Shown here piece by piece: positions 17,534 to 27,108 of a DNA stretch of 64,000 bases. The stretch's first letter is position 1. Each line of letters begins with the position of its first letter. Source of the DNA: Edaphobacter sp. Its GTDB lineage: Bacteria > Acidobacteriota > Terriglobia > Terriglobales > Acidobacteriaceae. The stretch is taken from contig JAOAPB010000064.1 in NCBI GenBank assembly GCA_025462645.1, positions 62,001 to 126,000 of the forward strand. Direction: 5' to 3'. The position numbers and the translations under genes are program-made. The notes beneath the pieces were generated by a model that was given only the letters and a program-made list of their open reading frames with translations, did no database searches and was not told the origin of the DNA.

Positions 17534-18967
17534 TTGAGTCCACCGGTTGTTTCAATCATGGTTCTTGTCATCATTCTCGACATTCTCGCTGTAGCAATAA
17601 TGGTCTTTGCGAATCAACGCAAAGGTTTTCGATACATCTTGCCTTTGGCAGCCTTCCTCTTGATATCCTTTCCCGAAGAATCGAAGGTTTCGATAGGTGG
17701 CCTTTTCGATGTGACGACGCAGAGGGTAGTTATCCTCACCTTGCTTGTTCTATCCATCCTCTCAAAGAAACAGGGTAATGTCGGCCCGAGGCAATTGCCT
17801 CTGAAATCTGCAATCATAGCCATGACCCTGTGGTGGATGCTCTCCTCGGCTAATTCAATCGTCTTCACGGACAGCCTCAAAGCTCTGCTTTCCTTGGTGT
17901 TGGACTACCTTGTGGTCTACGTTATCTTCGCAAGATATGTGCCTGATGTAGAGACAGTACTGCGGATTCTATTCGGCACTGCAGCTGGTGTTATCGTCTG
18001 CTCCTTGTTTGGCACGCTGGAGGCTTACGCGCAATGGTCCGTGGTCTCCCTGTTTCCGGCGGAGATCCATCGGTTTGGCACCAGCGGCAGTTTGTACATC
18101 GACGAAGCACGCGGACTTCGCGTTCAATCTACCTTTGGCCATCCGATACTCTTCGGGAGCGCACTTGCCATGGCCATCCCGATCACTCTTCATCTGATCA
18201 GTGTGGCCAAAAAGCGTGGGGAGAAAATATTTCTCTGGACCGGAATATTGTTGATGTTCACATGCATCTTCAAGACCTCAAGTCGCGGACCGTGGATGGC
18301 GCTGGCTTTCTCGCTGATGCTGCTCTTGATATTCGGCCAAAGAAAGGTCAGAAGGTACATCGCCGTAATCTGCTTGCTCGCGATCAGCGTTCTTGTTGTC
18401 AGGCCAGGAGTTGGAGAGACAATCTGGAACGATTATGTCTCCACCATGGACGAGCATTCTTATCAGGGCGAATCCTATCAATACCGCTACCAGCTTTATA
18501 GCCTCGTCGTTCAGAAGCTTGATGAGAGTTTAGACCGCGCGCTTTGGGGTTATGGCCCCCAGTCGTTCCCTTATCTCCACCTCACCGGAGAGCTCAATGG
18601 ACGCACGATGACCTTTGCAAGTTGCGATAGCTCGTTTGCCGCCCTCCTGGTGGAGACCGGGTATATTGGCCTGCTGATCGTAGCGTCGCTCTTGGCATTC
18701 GTTCTTTTCTCCACCTTCCGAATTTCACGGAAGCTCCGGCCGCCGGGTAGCCAGCTTTGCATTCTCTTTGTAGCGAATCTCGCCGCCTTCTGCTTTGAGA
18801 TGACCAACGTTGCAATCTTCGGCTGGGGACAACAAACCATTCTCTTGTGGGTGGTGATGGCCTTGGCTACAACTTATCCGCGTCTCGCCAAAGCAGAAGT
18901 GTCAGTTGCATCCAGATCCACGCCGAGACGGAAGGTAGGTGCTGAGCCTCAAGCGGTCATGGCCTGA
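17534..18967 (+). CDS. O-antigen ligase/polymerase-family membrane protein (Wzy-like)
   Basis: A 477-residue polytopic inner-membrane protein with about 10 to 12 hydrophobic segments. A large loop between them contains GLRVQSTFGHPILFGSALAM, a hallmark of the Wzy_C/O-antigen ligase family, and the FKTSSRGPWMAL motif typical of the group. It should polymerise the EPS repeat units in the periplasm or ligate polymer to an acceptor. The TTG start at 17534 is uncertain; an in-frame ATG occurs at 17558. Together with the Wzx-like flippase and the BY-kinase-like ATPase it completes the core of a Wzx/Wzy pathway. Polymerase and ligase cannot be told apart from sequence alone. Confidence 0.82.
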   Translation: MSPPVVSIMVLVIILDILAVAIMVFANQRKGFRYILPLAAFLLISFPEESKVSIGGLFDVTTQRVVILTLLVLSILSKKQGNVGPRQLPLKSAIIAMTLWWMLSSANSIVFTDSLKALLSLVLDYLVVYVIFARYVPDVETVLRILFGTAAGVIVCSLFGTLEAYAQWSVVSLFPAEIHRFGTSGSLYIDEARGLRVQSTFGHPILFGSALAMAIPITLHLISVAKKRGEKIFLWTGILLMFTCIFKTSSRGPWMALAFSLMLLLIFGQRKVRRYIAVICLLAISVLVVRPGVGETIWNDYVSTMDEHSYQGESYQYRYQLYSLVVQKLDESLDRALWGYGPQSFPYLHLTGELNGRTMTFASCDSSFAALLVETGYIGLLIVASLLAFVLFSTFRISRKLRPPGSQLCILFVANLAAFCFEMTNVAIFGWGQQTILLWVVMALATTYPRLAKAEVSVASRSTPRRKVGAEPQAVMA

Positions 18968-19034
18968 TCTCTGTGCAATCTACCGTTGAAGCCGGCTGTC
19001 TTCACTCCACGAACTTTCGTCGACCGAGGTCTAC

Positions 19035-19982
19035 ATGCAAATCACCGTCATAATCCCAACCTATAACCGAGCGGAGATTCTCCGAAAGACTTTGGAGGCT
19101 TATGGCGAACAGATTGGCGAACACAAGATGCTTGAGGTGCTGGTGGTCGATGATGGTTCAGATGATCACACCGCAGCAGTTGTTGACGAATGTAGCCGAC
19201 TCTTCCCCGTTCCACTCCGGTACCTCTATCAGGCGAATGCCGGCCTCGCCGCTGCGCGCAACAACGCTCTGCGTGAAGCCCAGGGCGATCTGATCCTGCT
19301 TGGCGATGACGACATCATTCCAAGTCCGCGTCTGGTGGCAGAGCACGTCGATTGGCACAAGAGATATCCTCAGGACAATGTAGGAGTACTTGGCTACGTT
19401 CCCTGGTCTCCACATGTGCGTGCGACTCCTTTCATGAAGTGGTCTGGGCTATATGGTCCACAGTTCAACTTCGGTTACTTCAAGCCGGGCGCAGCCCTCG
19501 ATTTCCAATACGGATATTTCTGCAACACGAGTGTAAAGGTATCTTTCCTGAAGCAACATGGCACCTTTAGCGAAGCGTTCCGGACTTACGGTTATGAAGA
19601 TATCGAGTTGAGCTATCGGCTGAGCAAAAAGGGTTACACTCTTCTCTACAATCCAGAGGCCGTGGGTTACCACAACAAGTACGAAACTCTGGAGAATGCT
19701 ATCCAGCGGGTCGAAAAGCTGTACCAGTCCTGGCCGGAGTTTGCGAAAACAGAGGCGGGAGCCCGTTTCCTTGAACTCTGGAGAGCACAGCGAGCTGAGC
19801 CGCCTGTGCGATCGATCGCACTGATGAAGAGGCTGATCCTGCCGATCAAGGCCGTTGCTGTACGGTTGCTTCGCCCGCTGGTGAACACTCATCTTCCACT
19901 TCCGAACTGGTTATACAGTCAGATTTTTTATCAGTACGTTACCTCTTTTGCCGCCGTCGTTGGTGGTCAGGAAGAGCAATAG
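19035..19982 (+). CDS. GT2-family glycosyltransferase
   Basis: A 315-residue GT-A glycosyltransferase. It begins ITVIIPTYNRAEILRKTLEA and has LVVDDGSDDHTAAVVDE, a NAGLAAARNNALREA loop and the metal motif LLGDDDIIPSP. A further YGYEDIELSYRLSKKGY segment supplies the catalytic-base region typical of galactosyl- and related transferases of this group. The ATG at 19035 is the natural family start. The C-terminus (residues ~255-305) is basic and partly hydrophobic. It lies immediately after the polymerase-like gene and before a GT4 gene, so it probably contributes to the same repeat unit. Confidence 0.85.
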   Translation: MQITVIIPTYNRAEILRKTLEAYGEQIGEHKMLEVLVVDDGSDDHTAAVVDECSRLFPVPLRYLYQANAGLAAARNNALREAQGDLILLGDDDIIPSPRLVAEHVDWHKRYPQDNVGVLGYVPWSPHVRATPFMKWSGLYGPQFNFGYFKPGAALDFQYGYFCNTSVKVSFLKQHGTFSEAFRTYGYEDIELSYRLSKKGYTLLYNPEAVGYHNKYETLENAIQRVEKLYQSWPEFAKTEAGARFLELWRAQRAEPPVRSIALMKRLILPIKAVAVRLLRPLVNTHLPLPNWLYSQIFYQYVTSFAAVVGGQEEQ

Positions 19983-20035
19983 GTATCTATCAGCGCCTAG
20001 CACCGCGTAAAGCAACGAAGGGAGACTTCCAGACT

Positions 20036-21235
20036 ATGAGAGCATGTATGGTCGCTTACACGTTCTATGAAACCGATAACCGTGTCCGTCGTTACGCCGA
20101 GACACTGGCCGGCCGAGGAGATACGGTAGATGCCATCGTCTTGCGCCGGCCCGGACAGTCCTCCTTTCAGGTGCTGAACGGAGTCAACGTATATAGGATC
20201 CAGAATCGCGTTATAGACGAGGGAGGTCCTTTCAGTTATCTGGCGAAGTTGCTGATGTTCTTCGTGCGCTCTATGTGGTTGCTCACGCTGCGCTATCTGA
20301 GACAGCGGTATGAGGTCATTCACGTTCATTCTGTGCCGGACTTTCAGGTCTTTGCAACTCTCATTCCGCGGATACTGGGTGCAAAGATCATTCTGGACAT
20401 ACACGATATAGTTCCGGAGCTGTATGCGAGCAAGTTTAAGATCAGCGAGCGCTCGCTTCCATTTCGCGCACTTGTGCTGATGGAGAAGGTATCAGTGCTC
20501 TATTCCAATCACGTCATTATTGCGAACCATCTCTGGCATGAGAGACTCGCCCTTCGGTCGGGCCGGCCGCAGAAATGCACTACAATTCTCAATTATCCCG
20601 ATCCCAGAATCTTTCGTCTTCGTCCGCGAACCGCAATCGACACCGAGGATTTTGTCATCTGCTATCCAGGAACGCTCAGTAGGCATCAGGGTGTGGACCT
20701 GATCATCAGCGCGATGGCGCATTTGGGAGACAAAGCTTCTAATCTGAAGCTCCTGGTCTTCGGCGATGGTGCTGAACGCGAGAGACTCACGGCGATGGTA
20801 GAGGAGCATGGGCTTGGAGCGCGAGTCACAATCGGCGGAGGAGTGCCGATCGAGCAGGTGGCCGAGACGATGGCGAATGTCCATCTGGGGGTCGAGCCCA
20901 AGCGCAAACGGTCTTTCGGTAACGAGGCTTTGAGCACGAAGATACTCGAATTCATGGCCATGGGTGTGCCTGTACTTGCATCCGACACTCGCATCAATCA
21001 GATTTATTTCGATCAGGATCTGGTTGAGTATTTTGAGTCGGAGAATGTGGCAGACCTGGCCGACAAGATCTTCACGTTGATGAACGAACCGTCCCGGATC
21101 AGCGCTTTGCGATCTCGTGGCTTGCGCTTCCTCGAGCAGAATAATTGGGACAACAAAAAGCACGAATACCTGAACCTGGTTGACAGTCTGGTGCAACCAC
21201 CGTTGCCCGACGCCTCGTGGCGCTGGGGGTTGTAG
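20036..21235 (+). CDS. GT4-family glycosyltransferase
   Basis: A 399-residue GT-B glycosyltransferase. The N-terminal domain reads CMVAYTFYETDNRVRRYAET and includes VIHVHSVPDFQVF and ILDIHDIVPELY, typical of mannosyl/glucosyl GT4 enzymes acting on lipid-linked sugars. The C-terminal domain has ICYPGTLSRHQGVDLII and a KILEFMAMGVPVLASD segment in place of the classical E-x7-E. The ATG follows GAAGGGAGA at good spacing. It is the last gene of the EPS cluster: an intrinsic terminator and a repeat element follow within 260 nt. Donor and acceptor are unknown. Confidence 0.86.
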   Translation: MRACMVAYTFYETDNRVRRYAETLAGRGDTVDAIVLRRPGQSSFQVLNGVNVYRIQNRVIDEGGPFSYLAKLLMFFVRSMWLLTLRYLRQRYEVIHVHSVPDFQVFATLIPRILGAKIILDIHDIVPELYASKFKISERSLPFRALVLMEKVSVLYSNHVIIANHLWHERLALRSGRPQKCTTILNYPDPRIFRLRPRTAIDTEDFVICYPGTLSRHQGVDLIISAMAHLGDKASNLKLLVFGDGAERERLTAMVEEHGLGARVTIGGGVPIEQVAETMANVHLGVEPKRKRSFGNEALSTKILEFMAMGVPVLASDTRINQIYFDQDLVEYFESENVADLADKIFTLMNEPSRISALRSRGLRFLEQNNWDNKKHEYLNLVDSLVQPPLPDASWRWGL

Positions 21236-21312
21236 ACACCGTGGGTTCGGCACTCCGGAGGGCGGCATACGGTCTATCTCGAAACGCCAACAAAGCCGAT
21301 ATCCGTTAGTTG

Positions 21313-21767
21313 CCTAGAGCCTGTTATGAACTACGATCACTGCTTGCCTTAGGACCCCCCTCCCCCCGGGGGGGTACTTTTACTGCAAGTCATCTGAATT
21401 CAGCGACTTATACGAATCTATCGCTGCAAATTCGTCATTCTAAACGGTTTATGGATAAAGTCGTCTTTCTAAAAGGTTTATTGGTTTAAAGAGAAAAGCC
21501 CCGGCGGTTAGCCGGGGCTTTTTCTGACTCTGTATTAACTATAGCCGATTGAGTAAAACTACTATGCCACTTTGCGGAAGATCATTTTAGGAGGCTAAGC
21601 ATCTGTTTTTTGTTTGATTTGCGTGCGGAACTGCGTCTTAGTTTCGGCTGCGGGGGCTTGACAAGGAAAAACAGGGAGCGGGGCTCAGGGCAGAGGACAA
21701 CAACTATGTCAACAGCAAAGGGCTCAATGGTTGAGGCGCAGGCCAGTTCGCAAAGTTCATTACAGCC
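21313..21767 (+). repeat. Left copy of a ~450-bp inverted repeat flanking the T6SS/sialic acid segment
   Basis: Read on the + strand from CCTAGAGCCTGT to about CAAAGTTCATTACAG, this segment matches the reverse complement of 59713-60161 with only scattered substitutions and small indels. The match includes the C/G tract after CTTGCCTTAGGA, the phrase ATTCGTCATTCTAAA, an intrinsic terminator and the TGGTTGAGGCGCAGGCCAGT block near its inner end. The outer ends of both copies are sharp. No transposase, terminal target duplication or complete reading frame was recognised, so it could be a nonautonomous mobile element, a genomic repeat family or a duplicated terminator region. Confidence 0.85.
21494..21524 (+). 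terminator. Intrinsic terminator inside the left repeat
   Basis: A perfect 8-bp GC stem (GCCCCGGC, 21498-21505, with GCCGGGGC, 21511-21518) has a GGTTA loop. It is preceded by AAAA and followed by TTTTT, so it can work in both directions. It lies 260 nt after the last EPS gene. The equivalent hairpin in the right repeat keeps the stem but has a different loop, which suggests the hairpin is conserved as a structure. Confidence 0.85.
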
Positions 21768-22314
21768 TCCAGGAGAGCAATTGATTTTGAAGGTCACGAA
21801 CGATTCGGTAAGGAGCTTCGCAGCTATTTCTGCTGTTGCTTCCGCAGTGAGATCGGCGAAATGCTGGAAATGATAGGCATCCACCTTCCCAGATTCCCGG
21901 ACGTGGTTTGACGTGCGGACACGGTAGATCTCGAGGTTAGTACCGGGACTGCAAGGTCAACCTGATGGCCGTCAGGACTCGCCCTGGTAACGATGTATTC
22001 CCGGCCGTCCTTGAGAGACTCGCTCTCCTACGTTAGGGATGCGTTTGTCGGGCATTCCAAACCCGGCGAAGCACCCCCCGCGGGGCGTCGCAGAGCGCCA
22101 TAATTTTAGACAACAAAGCGACATTCTGGGCAAGGCCGTTCAAGGATCGGGAGTTATTCTTGGCCTAAGTTTAAGCCAATATGTGTGCCTGCGCGGCGAC
22201 TGCTGCTCGGACGTGTGCCTCCGGAAGGTGAACTCTTTACGGCAAGGTATAGCGCACCCGCAAATGGGGAAAGGGACGTCTGGTCATCAGCAGTTGTTCC
22301 TGCGTTTCTAAACC

Positions 22315-25300
22315 ATGGCGAAGAAGACCAAAAGCCGATATGAGTTGAAGGAGAAGCTTGGCGAAGGGGGCATGGGCGTTGTATGGCGCGCTTTCGACAC
22401 CGTCCTCAAGACAGACGTCGCACTCAAGGTGCTGCTGGATGGGAACGATGCCACGGCCCTCAAGCTCTTCTACCAGGAGTGCCACAAGCAGTCTGCGCTG
22501 GCGCATCCAAATATCGTGGAAGTCCGGGACGTGGGCACGCTTGACGAGGACGGCGTTCGCCAGCCCTACCTGGTGATGCCGCTGCTTCGTGGCGACACGC
22601 TCGCCTCCATTATCCGCTCGTCTCCCGAGCCGCTCTCTACGGAGCGCTGCGTCGACATCTTCTCCCAGGCGGGCCGCGGATTGCAGGCGGCGCACGACTT
22701 TGGCCTTCTGCACCGTGACGTCAAACCCAGCAATCTCTTCATCCTCGAAGACGATTCGGTGAAGATCATCGATTTCGGCGTGGCCCACCGGCTGGATGTA
22801 AGTCGCACGGTGGGACGCAAGGGCACGCTACTCTATATGTCTCCCGAGCAGCTTTCGATGAAGCCTCTCACGCGAGCTTCCGATGTGTTCTCACTGGCGG
22901 TCGTCTGCTACGAGGTGCTTACCCGGCGGCAGCCCTTTCTCGCCTCCACCGAAGACGCGGTGATTGAAGCCATACGGCACCTCAACCCGTCGCCGGCTTC
23001 GTCTCTCAACCCGAACGTCAGCGTGTCGCTCGGCCAAGTGATCTGCAAGGGGATGGCGAAGGACCCGAGGCACCGCTTCGCAAGCGTCAGAGAGTTCAGC
23101 GACTATCTGCGCCGGGCGCACCATGATGATTCGTTTGCCGTCTTTTCGACCAAGTTCGCGCCCCGCCTCGACAAGGCCACCGAGGCATACCAGCAGGGAA
23201 ACCTTGAATTCGCGCAGGAGCTGATCAGTGAACTCGAATCCGAAGGCTATTTCACCCAGGAGCTGGAGTCGCTGGCCACGGACGTCAAGGCCGCGGCGAA
23301 GAAGAGGAGCATCGACCATCTGCTCGAGAGCGCACGCGCGCGCGTGCAGGACGGCGAGTACCGGCTGGCGCTGCAGCGGGTGAATGAGGCGCTGCAACTG
23401 GAGCCTCGCCAGGAAGAGGCGCTCGTACTGCAACATGATATTGAAGCGCGGCGGGCCGAGGCGGACATCGTGGACTGGCTTCGTGTCGGGCAGCAGCACC
23501 TCGACAAGTTGTCGTTCTCGCACGCGCGCCAGGCGGCGCAACACGTTCTTGAAACGAGGCCCGGCGAAGAACGGGCACTGCAATTCCTTTCGCAGGTGGA
23601 GCGCCGCGAATCGGAGGTGCAGCGGATTCGCGAGCACAAGCGCGATGCCTATGCGGCGGCTCTCGATGCCGAGAATCGGAACGAGATTACCTCGGCGCTC
23701 AGCAAGATGAAGCTGGTGCTCGAGCTTGAGGAGCAGGCGCCCGAGATGAAGGAGCCGGGACAGATTGCGGCCTACCAAAGCCTCTACAACAGGCTGCACT
23801 CCGAGCATGAGGCGATTGCGGCAAGCTATGCCGAGGCCAAGCAGGCGCTGGAGCGCGGCGACTACGCCGCAGCTGCCCAGCTCTGTGACAAGTTCCTCGA
23901 GAAGTTCCCACAGCACACGCTCTTCAAAGCGCTCAAGTTCGATATCGAACAGCGTTGGCGCCGGGCGATCTCCATCCGCCTGATCGAGGTGGAGGAGGCC
24001 GTGGAGAGCGAGCCGGACCTTGAACAGCGCGTCCTCATGCTGGAAGAGGTGGTGCGGGAGAACGGAGAAGTCCCCGAGTTCAGCCGTCTGCTTCAGGCGA
24101 CCCGGGAAAAGCGCGACCTGGTGAAAGGCATCGTGAGCCGCGCGCGCGAACTCGAGGTGCGCGAGCTCCATGGCGAGGCGCTGGTGCAGTGGGAGACGCT
24201 GCAGACCATTTACCCGGCGCTTCCTGGGTTGGACTTCGAGATAGAGAACGTGCGCCTGCGGCGACAGCTTGGCGAGCGCATGGCGCGCAAGAATCAGTGG
24301 ACCACGCAGATCAGCCAGGCGCTTGAAGCAGGGGACTTCGAGGAGGGTTTGCGCCTGCTCTCGCCGGCAGTCGAGGAGTTCCCGAACGATGGGGAGTTCG
24401 CGGAGATCAAGACGTATATTCGCCAGAATCAGGAGTTGGCAGACCAGGTGGAGAGGCAGATCCACGAGGGCCGCCGTTGCCTGGATGAAGGCGAAATGGG
24501 GCGCGGCCTGGAGAAGCTGCGAAGCGCCTATGAGCTCGGCTCGATGGTGAAGCGAGCCAAGGGGGAGCTGGTTGAGGGACTGTTGCGGGCCGCCCGTGCG
24601 AGCCAGAGCGACCCCCCACAGGCCCGAGCCTTTCTGCAGGAGATACTGAACCTAGATCGGGGCAACCATGCGGCGACCGGCCTGCTGCGATTTCTCGACG
24701 ATCAGGCCGAGCACCGACAGGTGGACGGGTTTCTCTCGCAGGCCCGCCAGTTGCGCACCGGCAATGACCTGGGAGGAGCGATCAGTCTGCTCAAGGGAGC
24801 TTGTGCCGAATATCCTCGCAATGCCCGTCTGCGCCAGGCATTGCGCGAGATGGACGCGAGCCGGGACGAGCTGCGCACCCGCGACCTCGAAGTGGTGCGC
24901 CGGAAGAGGCTGGAAGCAGACAGCGTCGTGAGCGCGCCCTCGCTCCATGACCACATCGCTTCCATTGAAGGGATTGCAGGGCGTTATGGGGATGATGAGG
25001 AGTTTCAGAACGAGTCGCGCATGTTGCGCGCACGCCTGCGCACGATGGCAGCCACGACAGCGCAACCGGCGACCTCGTCTATGTGGGACCACGTTCAGGA
25101 GAAGGTGACCTCGATCAAGCGAAGTAGAAAGATGCTTCCAGTGTTGTTTGCCGGTGTTGCAGTGCTTGTGCTCGCGATTACAGGCGCGCTGCTCTGGCAC
25201 AGGGCAACGGCCAACAAGCCATCTGCGCGGGCCCTCGCGACGCCTCCCTCATCTATGGACGTCACTGTTCGCTCGACTCCCGCGGGCGCCCACATTCTAC

Positions 25301-27084
25301 GCGATGGAAAAGAGCTTGGCGTTGCCGCGCCGACGCTGACTCTCAAGCTACCGACGGGGAAGGTCAATCTCGAGGCGCGGCTCGATGGCTACGAGAGCAA
25401 GTCGGAGACTATCGACAGTGCCGGGGGAAGTCGCGGCGAAGTGAACTTCGCGCTGCTGCCCGTAAGCCAGCAACTGCGCGTTGCCGGACAGGGCACGTTG
25501 AGCCTGGATGGCCAGCGGGCGACCGCGCTGCGGGGAGGGACTTTCTCAGGCGAGCTTGCTGCCGGCAGCCACACGCTCCATTGGCGCGGGAAAGGCGGAT
25601 ACGACGCGACGTTCCAGGTGGACGTCCGCGATGGCGAGCCGGCGACGCTGGCCGCTCCCATTCGTGCCAGCCAGTCGGGGTCAGCGCTGCTGGTAAGCGT
25701 TGTCGCGCAACAGGCCCACGTGTACACAAGCCCTGCGATGCCTGTCAGCGTCGATGGAGCGATGAAGGGTGTGACGAACAGAGGCGGGCTGGAAATGGCG
25801 CTTCCAACCGGCCTGCATACGATCGTCGCCGGAAAGAATCCGGGCGCGTTGACGAGCAGTGTGGAGAGCGGCGCGGAACGTTTGCTGCTGATTACCTTTG
25901 ATAAAGCGCCAAGCCTCGGCTCGTTGACGGTTCTGACGAACGTTGATGGGGTGAACCTTAAGGTGTTGCATGGCACAACCACGGTGCGCGAGGGTGCGAG
26001 CGCCGCAGGACGGTTGGACATACCCGATCTGCCCGCCGGGAACTACATCGTGCAGGCGACGGCCCTGGCTACGGGGCCTGTGAATGCGCAGGCAGTCGAG
26101 ATCACGAAAGGGCAGAACACGACGATAACGATCCGGATCAAGCAAAATCCTGTGCTGGTTCCGCTACGCGTGCGAACGCTGCCCGGCGCGGACATCACAG
26201 TGGACGGCAAGGAGTCTGGAACTACTGACGCCAACGGCTCGTTGCTGCTTTCGGCACTTGCTGCCGGCGCTCATCACATTGTGGCTCGCCTCCACGGGAA
26301 GACCGCCGCTGTCGAGGTCAGCCTTGCCGAGGGCGAGGAGGATACACAGGTAGCCGAGCTGAAGCTCGACAAGGATACGACAGCGGTCTCGTTGCAACTG
26401 GACCCTGCCGATACGGCAGTGACCGTCTATGGGCCGAACGGAAAACAAGTGCCGGTGACAGGCACAAACTTCAGCTTGCCCGAAGGGAAGTACCACTTCA
26501 TAGCGCGCGCGAATGGCTACGTCGATCGCACTGAGTCCATCGAGATCGCAGGCGGCGCAGTGACGCCGATCAACCTTGCGCTCTCGCCGATTACCGTCAG
26601 CGGCGCGGCCCCTTCGATAGTGGGTTGGGAGCCCGCTGTCTGGACCGCCAGCGCGCAGAGCCACTCTCTGACACATAACGGCGAAGACATCGGGCTCTAC
26701 AGTGCACAGCCCAGCCGCGGCAGGTACATCTTCGCGGGGTCCGTCGGACGTGGATTCCTATTCAACAAGCCGAAGGTCGAGTGGATTGCGAACTACCGCG
26801 ACGCCAATAACTATCTACTGTTTTCGCTCGACCGGACGGGGCTGGAGATCTTTACCGTCAAAGCCGGAAAGAGAGTGCTGAATGGAAGCAGAATCGTTTT
26901 CCCGCCACTGTCCAAGTACCAGATGATGGTCCAGATTTCTCCCGGCCGCATTACGACGTCACTAGGCGATGGCCACAAATGGAAATTGCTCAACGACTGG
27001 ACCGGGCTTCCCGAGGACTTGGACGCGGGCAGGTTCGGCTTCAAGGGGCCGATAACACTCACCAGTTTCAGCTTTACCCGATAA
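22315..27084 (+). CDS. T6SS-linked transmembrane Ser/Thr kinase with PEGA domains
   Basis: A 1589-residue Hanks-type kinase, the probable PpkA-like regulator of this T6SS. The catalytic domain (about 9-270) has GEGGMG (16-21), ATP-binding Lys38 in VALKVL, HRDVKPSN (Asp135) and DFG (153-155). A long helical, Glu/Arg-rich region with TPR-like periodicity (about 280-930) follows, then one membrane helix (about 941-961, LFAGVAVLVLAITGALLW). The extracytoplasmic part starts with a PEGA repeat (VTVRSTPAGAHILRDGKELG) and has further PEGA-like units up to about 1430. The last ~150 residues look like a concanavalin/DUF1080-like beta-sandwich, ending GRFGFKGPITLTSFSFTR. FHA proteins encoded downstream are candidate readers of its phosphothreonines. 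Kinase assignment is firm; the C-terminal fold is inferred. Confidence 0.88.
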   Translation: MAKKTKSRYELKEKLGEGGMGVVWRAFDTVLKTDVALKVLLDGNDATALKLFYQECHKQSALAHPNIVEVRDVGTLDEDGVRQPYLVMPLLRGDTLASIIRSSPEPLSTERCVDIFSQAGRGLQAAHDFGLLHRDVKPSNLFILEDDSVKIIDFGVAHRLDVSRTVGRKGTLLYMSPEQLSMKPLTRASDVFSLAVVCYEVLTRRQPFLASTEDAVIEAIRHLNPSPASSLNPNVSVSLGQVICKGMAKDPRHRFASVREFSDYLRRAHHDDSFAVFSTKFAPRLDKATEAYQQGNLEFAQELISELESEGYFTQELESLATDVKAAAKKRSIDHLLESARARVQDGEYRLALQRVNEALQLEPRQEEALVLQHDIEARRAEADIVDWLRVGQQHLDKLSFSHARQAAQHVLETRPGEERALQFLSQVERRESEVQRIREHKRDAYAAALDAENRNEITSALSKMKLVLELEEQAPEMKEPGQIAAYQSLYNRLHSEHEAIAASYAEAKQALERGDYAAAAQLCDKFLEKFPQHTLFKALKFDIEQRWRRAISIRLIEVEEAVESEPDLEQRVLMLEEVVRENGEVPEFSRLLQATREKRDLVKGIVSRARELEVRELHGEALVQWETLQTIYPALPGLDFEIENVRLRRQLGERMARKNQWTTQISQALEAGDFEEGLRLLSPAVEEFPNDGEFAEIKTYIRQNQELADQVERQIHEGRRCLDEGEMGRGLEKLRSAYELGSMVKRAKGELVEGLLRAARASQSDPPQARAFLQEILNLDRGNHAATGLLRFLDDQAEHRQVDGFLSQARQLRTGNDLGGAISLLKGACAEYPRNARLRQALREMDASRDELRTRDLEVVRRKRLEADSVVSAPSLHDHIASIEGIAGRYGDDEEFQNESRMLRARLRTMAATTAQPATSSMWDHVQEKVTSIKRSRKMLPVLFAGVAVLVLAITGALLWHRATANKPSARALATPPSSMDVTVRSTPAGAHILRDGKELGVAAPTLTLKLPTGKVNLEARLDGYESKSETIDSAGGSRGEVNFALLPVSQQLRVAGQGTLSLDGQRATALRGGTFSGELAAGSHTLHWRGKGGYDATFQVDVRDGEPATLAAPIRASQSGSALLVSVVAQQAHVYTSPAMPVSVDGAMKGVTNRGGLEMALPTGLHTIVAGKNPGALTSSVESGAERLLLITFDKAPSLGSLTVLTNVDGVNLKVLHGTTTVREGASAAGRLDIPDLPAGNYIVQATALATGPVNAQAVEITKGQNTTITIRIKQNPVLVPLRVRTLPGADITVDGKESGTTDANGSLLLSALAAGAHHIVARLHGKTAAVEVSLAEGEEDTQVAELKLDKDTTAVSLQLDPADTAVTVYGPNGKQVPVTGTNFSLPEGKYHFIARANGYVDRTESIEIAGGAVTPINLALSPITVSGAAPSIVGWEPAVWTASAQSHSLTHNGEDIGLYSAQPSRGRYIFAGSVGRGFLFNKPKVEWIANYRDANNYLLFSLDRTGLEIFTVKAGKRVLNGSRIVFPPLSKYQMMVQISPGRITTSLGDGHKWKLLNDWTGLPEDLDAGRFGFKGPITLTSFSFTR

Positions 27085-27108
27085 GACGCGCGAGAACAGA
27101 GAGGGTTT

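Larger units (their letters stand above)
21236..22314. other. 1.08-kb intergenic region at the EPS/T6SS boundary
   Basis: This gap separates the EPS cluster from the T6SS kinase gene. It contains the left copy of a roughly 450-bp repeat (21313-21767) with its terminator. The remaining part, 21768-22314, has no convincing coding frame; short frames here have no recognisable family. The 5' end of the T6SS kinase has no obvious strong ribosome-binding site, and a promoter for the T6SS genes is expected somewhere in 21900-22310, but no -35/-10 pair was clear enough to call. Confidence 0.5.

Noticed and set aside
21582..21884. 100-residue open frame on the - strand across the left repeat
   Set aside because: The matching frame in the right repeat is interrupted and differs by indels, so the repeat does not appear to be maintained as a coding sequence.
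22891..24465. 524-residue open frame on the - strand inside the kinase gene
   Set aside because: It is antisense to a clear kinase/TPR coding region and its His/Leu/Arg-rich composition is that of a GC-rich shadow frame; there is no family resemblance.
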